Made by a program: the position numbers and the translations under genes. From Limnohabitans sp. (GTDB taxonomy: Bacteria > Planctomycetota > Phycisphaerae > Phycisphaerales > SM1A02): a stretch of 11,923 bases of DNA. The stretch is taken from contig JASGCF010000056.1 of the NCBI GenBank assembly GCA_030054275.1, positions 1 through 11,923 of the forward strand. The letters run 5' to 3'. Each line of letters starts with the position of its first letter. Positions within the stretch are counted from its first letter, which is position 1. Under the pieces are notes generated by a model that was not told where the DNA came from, made no database searches, and saw only the letters and a list, made by a program, of their open reading frames with translations. Shown in pieces: positions 6,438-11,923 of the stretch.

Positions 6438-7545
6438 ATGCACTACGACGCTCACCAACCGGTGATCAACGAACTTGAGGCGCGGATTTTGACGCTCCGC
6501 GACTCTCTTTAACTACGATCAAAAGATCAAAGAGCGCGCGGCGTACGACGACCGCATGAACGCTCCTGAATTCTGGAATGACCCAAAGCAAGCGCAGAAA
6601 GTGATCGCCGAGAGCAAGATCATCCGCGCGCAGGTCGAGCCGCTTGAAGACGCGATTCGCAATCTCGACGATGCGACCGTGGGCTACGAACTGGCGAAAG
6701 AAGCCGGTGACGCGGACATGCTGGCTGAAGTCGACGAGACGCTTTTCCAGTTACAAGCGAAGATGGACAAGATCGAGCAGCAATCGCTGCTCTCTGGGAA
6801 GCACGATCACCGCAACTGCTTCGTCGCAATTCAGGCGGGCGCAGGCGGCACCGAAGCGGAAGATTGGGCGGGCATGCTTGAGCGCATGTACCTCTACTAC
6901 TTCCAAGAAATGGGCTGGAAACTCGAGGAAATCTCGCGTTCGCTCGGGCCTGAAGCGGGCATTTCTGAAGTGTCCTATCGAGTCATTGGGCCATTTGCGT
7001 ACGGCTACATGAACTGCGAACGCGGCACGCATCGCCTCGCGCGCGTGTCACCGTTCAACGCAGAAGGCAAGCGACAAACGAGTTTTGCAACCGTCGATGT
7101 GACGCCTGAGTTCGAGCACGGCGATCTCGTGATTCCCGACAAAGATCTCGAAATCGTCGCGTTCGTGCGCGCGTCCGGCCCTGGCGGACAGAATGTCAAC
7201 AAGGTTGCTTCGGCAATTCGCGTGACACACCTTCCGACGGGCATCCAAGTCGTCGCGAGCACCTATCGCGATCAGCCGCAGAACAAGGCTCAGGCCCTTT
7301 CGGTGCTGCAAGCGAAACTCGAACTCCTCGAAGAAGAGCGTCGCGCCGCAGAACTCACCGCCGCCACCGGCGGCAAGGTTTCGCGCGACTGGGGAAACCA
7401 AATCCGTTCGTATGTCTTCTACGACAACCGTGTGAAAGACCATAGAACCGGCCACGAAACGGGCAATCCGCAACATGTCCTCGACGGACACATCGCAGAT
7501 TTCATCGATGCAGAGTTGAAGCGCAGGCGCGCGGAGCGCGGCTGA
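6438..7545 (+). CDS. prfB: peptide chain release factor 2 (RF2), expressed by +1 programmed frameshift
   Basis: RF2 ends translation at UGA and UAA by triggering peptidyl-tRNA hydrolysis on the ribosome. The zero frame starts at ATG 6438, encodes 24 residues (MHYDAHQPVINELEARIL...) and meets TAA at 6510-6512. Skipping T6510 joins ...RDSL to NYDQKIKERAAYDDRMN, matching the E. coli RF2 junction RGYL/DYDAKKER. The full product is 368 residues (E. coli 365). Stop-codon tripeptide SPF is at 204-206 and the catalytic GGQ at 249-251 (SGPGGQNVNK); Gln251 would be methylated by PrmC. The position matching E. coli RF2 residue 246 is Ala. Starting at the in-frame ATG 6556 would remove 39 residues of the N-terminal domain and leave the conserved junction unexplained. 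It heads a likely operon: its TGA overlaps the next ATG by one base. Confidence 0.95.
6498..6513 (+). other. programmed +1 frameshift site of prfB (CTT TAA C)
   Basis: The site reads CGC GAC TCT CTT TAA C. The P-site CUU can slip +1 onto UUU, and the stop is followed by C, as in the classical CUU UGA C site. Two things differ from the E. coli model. The in-frame stop is UAA, which RF1 also reads. There is also no AGGGGG-like internal Shine-Dalgarno a few bases upstream of CTT (the nearest purine-rich stretch, GAGGCGCGGA at 6477-6486, is about 20 nt away). Confidence 0.85.
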
Positions 7546-8711
7546 TGCCTCATGCGAGCGGGCGCCACGCGATGACTGCGGGTGCTGCGACAGCGCCAAC
7601 CGCTGGACTTGCTGTTCGCGGCGTAAGTTTTTTTCGCAGCGGCACCTCGGTACTTGAAGACATCAGTTTTTCGCTCGCGCGCGGACGCTTGCTTGCAATC
7701 GTTGGGCCATCCGGCGCAGGCAAGAGCACGCTGCTGGCATTACTCGCAGGATTTGAGCGCCCTCGTTCTGGCTCGATCGAATTCGCTGGGAAAGACTGGA
7801 CAAACCTCGCCCCAGCCGATCGATCGATCGGCATGAGTTTCGACGATGCAGCGCTGCATGAACATCTGACGGTGCGTGAAAATCTCGATGCCGCTGCACT
7901 CCCGCGCGGTGAGCCAGCCGATCGCCGTCGCGATCGCGTGACCGCGCTTGTCCATACACTCGGGCTTGGACATCTGGTCGACCGACGACCTGCAGCGATT
8001 TCTGCGGGCGAGCGTCGACGCGTTGCTGTTGGTCGTGCGTTCCTGCGCGCGCCGCAGTTGGTTCTGCTCGACGAACCGTTTGCCAATCTTGATCGCACCA
8101 ACCGCTTCACAATTCGACAACTCGTGCGAGAACTGCAGCGCTCGACTGGCGCAACCACGATTGTGGTCACGCATGATCCAACCGATGCGCTTGCCATCGC
8201 AGATGACATGCTGGTCATGGTGCGTGGACAGGTGCGAGCGTTCGGCGTTGCGAGCGAAATCGCGGCGCAGCCGATCGATCTTGAAGTCGCACAGTTGGTC
8301 GACGATCTCGGTATGCATGTGCTTGAGGTTGCAGCAAACAACACCTGCCAAGACGCTGTGCTCCCGTCTGCACTTCTGAGCCACTTGTCTCACGCACGAT
8401 CAAAATACAGTGCGCACGGCGCGATCTATCTCGGCGTGCGCCCATGGCATCTTCGTGTTGTTGCGCCAAGCGACTCGGCTGTGGTTGTGACGACGACGCT
8501 CCTTGCACTTGAGCCAGCCGGCATTTTCACAGACCTCATCACACAACGCAGCGATGGCCGCATCTTGCGCGCACGCGTCGCGTACGAATCCGCGCAGAAT
8601 TTGCCGATCGGAACGCGTATTGCTTTGTACTTCGAGCCCACCGACGCGCATCTCTTCTGTGGTCCATGGCCGGGCGTTCGACTTGATGCACCAAACAGCG
8701 CGTCAGTCTGA
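7545..8711 (+). CDS. ABC transporter ATP-binding protein, MalK/UgpC-like with C-terminal TOBE-like domain
   Basis: This 388-residue ATPase is of the kind that powers carbohydrate importers. The nucleotide-binding domain (about 20-245) has Walker A GPSGAGKST (54-62), Walker B LVLLDEP (172-178), D-loop NLD (181-183) and H-loop His210 (VVTHD). The Q-loop reads SFDDAALHEHLTVREN, with Asp100 where the family has Gln (usually 'FQ..AL'), and the signature is ISAGE (152-156) instead of LSGGQ. The C-terminal ~130 residues, with LGVRPWHLRVV (296-306), resemble the MalK/UgpC regulatory TOBE region. The domain layout and the neighbouring glucan enzymes suggest an oligosaccharide or maltodextrin importer, but no permease or binding protein is visible, so it may serve transporters elsewhere. 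ATG 7545 overlaps the prfB stop by one base and has GGAG 8 nt upstream; Met10 (7572) is an alternative. The altered Q-loop and signature may reduce or change ATPase coupling. Confidence 0.88.
   Translation: MPHASGRHAMTAGAATAPTAGLAVRGVSFFRSGTSVLEDISFSLARGRLLAIVGPSGAGKSTLLALLAGFERPRSGSIEFAGKDWTNLAPADRSIGMSFDDAALHEHLTVRENLDAAALPRGEPADRRRDRVTALVHTLGLGHLVDRRPAAISAGERRRVAVGRAFLRAPQLVLLDEPFANLDRTNRFTIRQLVRELQRSTGATTIVVTHDPTDALAIADDMLVMVRGQVRAFGVASEIAAQPIDLEVAQLVDDLGMHVLEVAANNTCQDAVLPSALLSHLSHARSKYSAHGAIYLGVRPWHLRVVAPSDSAVVVTTTLLALEPAGIFTDLITQRSDGRILRARVAYESAQNLPIGTRIALYFEPTDAHLFCGPWPGVRLDAPNSASV
7815..7832. repeat. perfect 18-nt palindrome GCCGATCGATCGATCGGC
   Basis: The 18-nt sequence is its own reverse complement and contains three overlapping CGATCG hexamers. 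It lies inside the ABC ATPase gene, where it encodes ADRSIG just before the Q-loop. It may be incidental, since CGATCG is abundant across this window. Confidence 0.6.
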
Positions 8712-8742
8712 GAGGAATCGTCGTTTCGCGGATCGTTTCAAG

Positions 8743-8748
8743 TATGGT
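8743..8748 (+). promoter_or_regulatory. putative -10 hexamer of the debranching-enzyme gene (TATGGT)
   Basis: TATGGT is followed by 7 nt and ATG 8756, the same spacing as for the aminotransferase gene. The upstream in-frame ATG at 8744 falls within this hexamer. If it is active, it would be an internal operon promoter giving a leaderless transcript. No -35 is evident. Confidence 0.3.
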
Positions 8749-8755
8749 TTCGGCG

Positions 8756-10855
8756 ATGGATGGAACTCGCTCGGAAGTTGTCGAAACCGATCTGCGTCCG
8801 CGCATTGCGCTCTCACGCCATGTGGCTGGTGACGCAGCGGAGGGAACGCGCCGCGAGTGGGTTGCAGCCACAGGCTGGGGCGACTACGCCCTCGGCACTG
8901 CCTCGCTGATCGCCACTCGCCGATACCACGGCATGTTGATTGGCGCAGCACGCGCGCCGATTGCGCGACGCATGCTTGTGCCGTTCATCGATGAGGAACT
9001 CACGCTCGACGGCCTCTCGCACAACTTGGGCGCAAGACGATGGACCGATGGATCGATTGATCCAGATGGTCACAGGCGACTTGCCGGTTTCGCGCTCGAA
9101 GGTTCAACGCCCACATGGACCTACGAAATTGGCGCTGCGCGGCTTGAGAAGCGACTCATCATGCTGCGCGACGAGCGCGCTGTTGCGCTTGTTTGGACGC
9201 TGGTCGATGCGCCGAGTGACGCGAAACTTGATGTACGCGTCTTCGTCGAACATCGTGGCCATCATCAACTTGATCCAGATGCGTCGTGGCTGCCAACAAC
9301 GATCATTGCGCGGGGCGATGCAAGTGACCAGTTGGCAACGATCGTGCTTCCTCGAAACGCGCACGCAGACAGCGAAACAACACTCTTTGTCGCAGCAACC
9401 GAAGCGAACGCAGGAACGATTGGTACATCGCACGCAAACTGGTGGCGCAAGCACGCACTGCAAGAAGAACGAGCACGCGGCTACGACGCCGTTGGTTCTG
9501 CGTGTCACGCCTTGAGTGTGCGATTTTCGCTGCGTCCAGGCGCCTCGCATGCGTTGGTTGTTGGCCTTTCTCCAACCATTGCATCGATGCGCATCGAACC
9601 TCATGCCATCATTTCAAATGAGGCAACGAGGCAACGCGCACACATCACGACAGCGAAGTTGGAGCGCGCTCCCGCAGAACTTCGCTCGCTTGCACTCGCA
9701 GCAGACGCCTTCATCGTGCGTCGCGCGCGCCGCGACGGCTCCGAAGGGCGCTCGATTCTTGCGGGATTTCCATGGTTTGAGGATTGGGGACGCGATGCGA
9801 TGATTGCGCTTCCAGGACTCTTGCTCTGCACGGGGCGAATCGATGAAGCGAAACTGGTCATCGAAACTTTTCTCGATCACCTCTCAGATGGGTTACTGCC
9901 CAATCGATTTCCTGACGAGACGAGTGAGCCTGAATACCACTCTGCAGATGCTCCCCTGCTCACGCTCATTGCCGCGATGGAGACTTGGCGAACGAGTGCG
10001 GATGGCGCGTGGCTTGCGCGCATCGCACCAAGTCTCTTGAGTATCGTGGATCACTACGAACGCGGAACCCGCCACGGCATCTCTCTCGATACGGACGGCT
10101 TGGTGCGCGCAGGTGAGCTTGGACTGCAATTGACTTGGATGGACGCCAAAGTGCAAGAGACGGTGGTCACTCCGCGCGCTGGAAAACCGATTGAACTCTC
10201 TGCGCTTTGGATTGAAGCCTTGCGTTCGTTTGAATCGGCGCTCCGCACTGAATCACGCGCGCGCAATCTTGGCGCTGCGGAGCGGCTCGCAGCCCTCGCC
10301 GCGCGCGCCGAATCGTCGTTTTCCAAATTCTGGCGCGAAGAGACGCGCGCATTTTGTGATGTCCTCGCATGCACCGATACCGCAGCGGGCGCGGGTGATT
10401 TGTTTCGCCCAAACCAACTGTTCGCGCTTGTATCACGCTGTATTCCAATGGATACAGCGCGACGACGCGACGCGCTCTCCAAGATTTCTGCGGTGCTCGC
10501 CACACCACTTGCCGTACGCACGCTTCCGGCGGGGATCGGCCAGTACCGCGGTCGGTACGAGGGTGATCAGCGCTCGCGTGACTTCGCCTACCACAACGGA
10601 ACTGCGTGGCCATTCCTCGCTGGACTTCGCCTGCGCGCAGAATTCGTACTTGATGAGGTTCGTGGCGAAAAACTTGCTCGACTCGTGTTGGAAGATCTTG
10701 CAGGTCAGTTGCGAGATGGCGGCCTTGGTTCAATCGCCGAAATCTGCGACGGAGACGCACCACACGAATCGCGCGGCTGCCCCATGCAAGCGTGGAGTGT
10801 CGGGTGCATCATGGAAGCACTCTGTTTGGCGTGCAATGAGGGCTATCGCGCATGA
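8756..10855 (+). CDS. amylo-alpha-1,6-glucosidase / glycogen debranching enzyme (GH133)
   Basis: The 699-residue protein (703 from ATG 8744) has the bacterial/archaeal GDE layout. The N-terminal beta-domain carries WVAATGWGDYALGT and TRRYHGMLIG (about 35-64). The C-terminal (alpha/alpha)6-barrel has AGFPWFEDWGRD (336-347), LTWMDAKV (459-466), RPNQ (551-554), YHNGTAWPF (612-620) and EICDGDAPHESRGC with QAWS (662-681). By alignment with eukaryotic debranching enzymes, Asp463 and Glu662 are the probable catalytic pair. The reaction is hydrolysis of alpha-1,6-linked glucosyl stubs in glycogen or limit dextrins, probably in the cytosol, as no signal peptide is seen. All motifs look intact. The start is ambiguous: ATG 8744 overlaps a possible -10 element, and AGAGGA (8711-8716) is too far to serve either ATG. 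The gene follows the ABC ATPase by 32-44 bp and overlaps the next gene as ATGA, pointing to a shared glucan-utilisation role. Confidence 0.93.
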   Translation: MDGTRSEVVETDLRPRIALSRHVAGDAAEGTRREWVAATGWGDYALGTASLIATRRYHGMLIGAARAPIARRMLVPFIDEELTLDGLSHNLGARRWTDGSIDPDGHRRLAGFALEGSTPTWTYEIGAARLEKRLIMLRDERAVALVWTLVDAPSDAKLDVRVFVEHRGHHQLDPDASWLPTTIIARGDASDQLATIVLPRNAHADSETTLFVAATEANAGTIGTSHANWWRKHALQEERARGYDAVGSACHALSVRFSLRPGASHALVVGLSPTIASMRIEPHAIISNEATRQRAHITTAKLERAPAELRSLALAADAFIVRRARRDGSEGRSILAGFPWFEDWGRDAMIALPGLLLCTGRIDEAKLVIETFLDHLSDGLLPNRFPDETSEPEYHSADAPLLTLIAAMETWRTSADGAWLARIAPSLLSIVDHYERGTRHGISLDTDGLVRAGELGLQLTWMDAKVQETVVTPRAGKPIELSALWIEALRSFESALRTESRARNLGAAERLAALAARAESSFSKFWREETRAFCDVLACTDTAAGAGDLFRPNQLFALVSRCIPMDTARRRDALSKISAVLATPLAVRTLPAGIGQYRGRYEGDQRSRDFAYHNGTAWPFLAGLRLRAEFVLDEVRGEKLARLVLEDLAGQLRDGGLGSIAEICDGDAPHESRGCPMQAWSVGCIMEALCLACNEGYRA
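10838..10842 (+). promoter_or_regulatory. ribosome binding site of the GH63-like gene (GAGGG)
   Basis: GAGGG ends 9 nt before ATG 10852, a normal SD spacing, and lies within the 3' end of the debranching-enzyme gene. It is one of the few credible SD sequences in the window and supports translation of this gene from a polycistronic mRNA. Confidence 0.55.
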
Positions 10856-11923
10856 GTACCCAACACGGAGCACGCACTGCCGAACATCATCGACTGCGCG
10901 ACGCGCGCGCCGGGCTTGCGCACTGGCGCGCATGGGGCCCGTATGTTTCATGTCGCCAATGGGGCACAGTGCGCGAGGATTACTCGCCAGATGGAAGCGC
11001 GTGGGATGCATTTTCGCACGATCACGCACGAAGTCGCGCCTACCGCTGGGGCGAGGATGGACTCGCAGGTTGGTGCGACAAAGACCAGCATTTGTGCTTC
11101 ACGCTTGCGCTTTGGAATGGCAAAGATTCCATCTTGAAAGAGCGGCTCTTCGGCCTCACCAACGCAGAGGGAAATCACGGCGAAGACGCGAAAGAGTTGT
11201 GGTGGCATGTCGACGCACTTCCAAGTCATGCCTACAACCGCATGATGTATGCCTATCCGCAACGCGCGTTTCCGTACGAGGAGTTGGTGCGCGAAAATCG
11301 CGCGCGCACCAAACTCGATGCGGAATTCGAGTTGCTCGACACTGGCGTGATGGATGAGAGTCGTTTCTTCGAAGTGTGGGTGACCTACACCAAACGCAGT
11401 GCAGATGAAACAGGCATCCACATCGAGATCGTGCATCGCGGTGCGGAAACTGCAGAGATTCATGTGATTCCGCAGTTGTTCTTTCGCAACACATGGTCGT
11501 GGCGGGAAGGTTCGGAACGCCCTTCGATTGAAAGCGCTTGCTCGCGTGACGCGTTGGTTGCGAATTGCCGTGCGCTTGGTTCGATGGAGTTACGCATCGG
11601 CGAGTGCGTACGACACACAACCACGGGAACCGAGACCATCGTCTCCGAAACGATTTTCTGCGAAAACGAAACAAACGCGGCACGACTCTTCGGACTCGCG
11701 CCAAGCGTGGACGCGAAAGATCACGCCCCGAAAGATGCGTTCCATACCTACATCGTCGAAGGAAAGCGCGATGCTGTAAACACGCATGCCCGCGGCACAA
11801 AGGCCGGACTTTGGCATCGCATCACGCTGGCAGCTGGTGAACGCGCGACGCTTGAGTTGGTGCTGTGTCCCGCCGAAAGCGACTTCAAGCCAAGTGAAGT
11901 TTCGGCACTCATGCAAGTTCGCA
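10852..11923 (+). CDS. GH63-like glucosidase (5' part; continues past the window)
   Basis: The frame opens at ATG 10852 and stays open to the last base, giving about 357 residues and no stop. The N-terminal blocks WGPYVSCRQWGTVREDYS (28-45), FSHDHARSRAYRWGEDGLAG (54-73), LALWNGKDSILKERLFGLTN (85-104), EGNHGEDAKE, YPQRAFPYEEL and FFRNTWSWREG follow the large bacterial 'glucosidase' proteins assigned to GH63, typically near 900 residues, so roughly 40% is present. The catalytic (alpha/alpha)6 domain lies mostly beyond the window, so activity cannot be judged. GH63 members hydrolyse alpha-glucosides (processing glucosidase I in eukaryotes; mannosyl- or glucosylglycerate in some bacteria); the substrate here is unknown. 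No signal peptide is visible. The ATGA overlap with the debranching enzyme and a good SD (GAGGG) indicate tight co-expression. Confidence 0.9.
   Translation, partial: MSTQHGARTAEHHRLRDARAGLAHWRAWGPYVSCRQWGTVREDYSPDGSAWDAFSHDHARSRAYRWGEDGLAGWCDKDQHLCFTLALWNGKDSILKERLFGLTNAEGNHGEDAKELWWHVDALPSHAYNRMMYAYPQRAFPYEELVRENRARTKLDAEFELLDTGVMDESRFFEVWVTYTKRSADETGIHIEIVHRGAETAEIHVIPQLFFRNTWSWREGSERPSIESACSRDALVANCRALGSMELRIGECVRHTTTGTETIVSETIFCENETNAARLFGLAPSVDAKDHAPKDAFHTYIVEGKRDAVNTHARGTKAGLWHRITLAAGERATLELVLCPAESDFKPSEVSALMQVR

Noticed and set aside
5540..6478. 312-codon open frame on the plus strand
   Set aside because: It lies opposite the aminotransferase, which has all family motifs; the composition is Arg/His-rich shadow sequence.
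6556..7545. prfB starting at ATG 6556 without a frameshift
   Set aside because: It would drop 39 residues including the conserved YDxK junction, and the upstream CTT TAA C site is in exactly the expected place.
10191..11357. 388-codon open frame on the plus strand
   Set aside because: It overlaps the debranching enzyme and GH63-like gene in another frame; both real frames carry strong motifs, and this one is Arg/Ser-rich noise.
1..11923. tRNA/rRNA genes, CRISPR arrays, insertion sequences, toxin-antitoxin or phage-defence genes
   Set aside because: I looked on both strands and found no cloverleaf, no regularly spaced repeats, no transposase or nuclease motifs, and no small paired ORFs that stand apart from coding shadows.

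Overview
The window looks like chromosome from a Phycisphaerae-type planctomycete. DNA is GC-rich. The exported protein at 2941-5073 has the modular build common in that group: signal peptide, short-blade RCC1-like propeller, DCNxN motifs, and a dockerin-like tail ending in an 'LLVAWGPC' motif. The housekeeping genes fit any Gram-negative-type bacterium, so the assignment rests mainly on that one protein and is an inference.

Left part (1-2734): the 3' end of an unrecognised gene closes at 476 and is followed by a strong Rho-independent terminator. A single-domain STAS protein comes next. Then comes nuoB, the N2-cluster subunit of complex I, with no other nuo gene in view. nuoB overlaps by 4 bp (ATGA) an exported serine alpha/beta-hydrolase. 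A 206-bp gap follows. It holds no convincing gene but may hold a dispersed, ORF-like element on the minus strand.

Middle (2941-6373): the large secreted propeller/dockerin-like protein converges on an aspartate-type PLP aminotransferase encoded on the minus strand. The aminotransferase and prfB diverge from a 64-bp spacer.

Right part (6438-11923): this is a probable operon. It contains prfB (release factor 2, read through a +1 programmed frameshift at CTT TAA C), a MalK-like ABC ATPase (1-bp overlap), a GH133 glycogen-debranching amylo-alpha-1,6-glucosidase (about 32-44 bp gap), and the first ~357 codons of a GH63-like glucosidase (ATGA overlap; it runs off the window). The last three genes suggest uptake or turnover of alpha-glucans; prfB at the head is unexpected.

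Across the window, five starts (nuoB, esterase, aminotransferase, prfB, debranching enzyme) have a TANNNT -10-like hexamer only 7 or 10 nt before the ATG and no Shine-Dalgarno. Two operon-internal genes (ABC ATPase, GH63) do have SD-like sequences. This suggests leaderless transcription for transcript-leading genes. No tRNA, rRNA, CRISPR array, transposase or phage gene was seen. No clearly new multi-gene system was found; the most interesting points are the unusual prfB frameshift site and the leaderless-start pattern.
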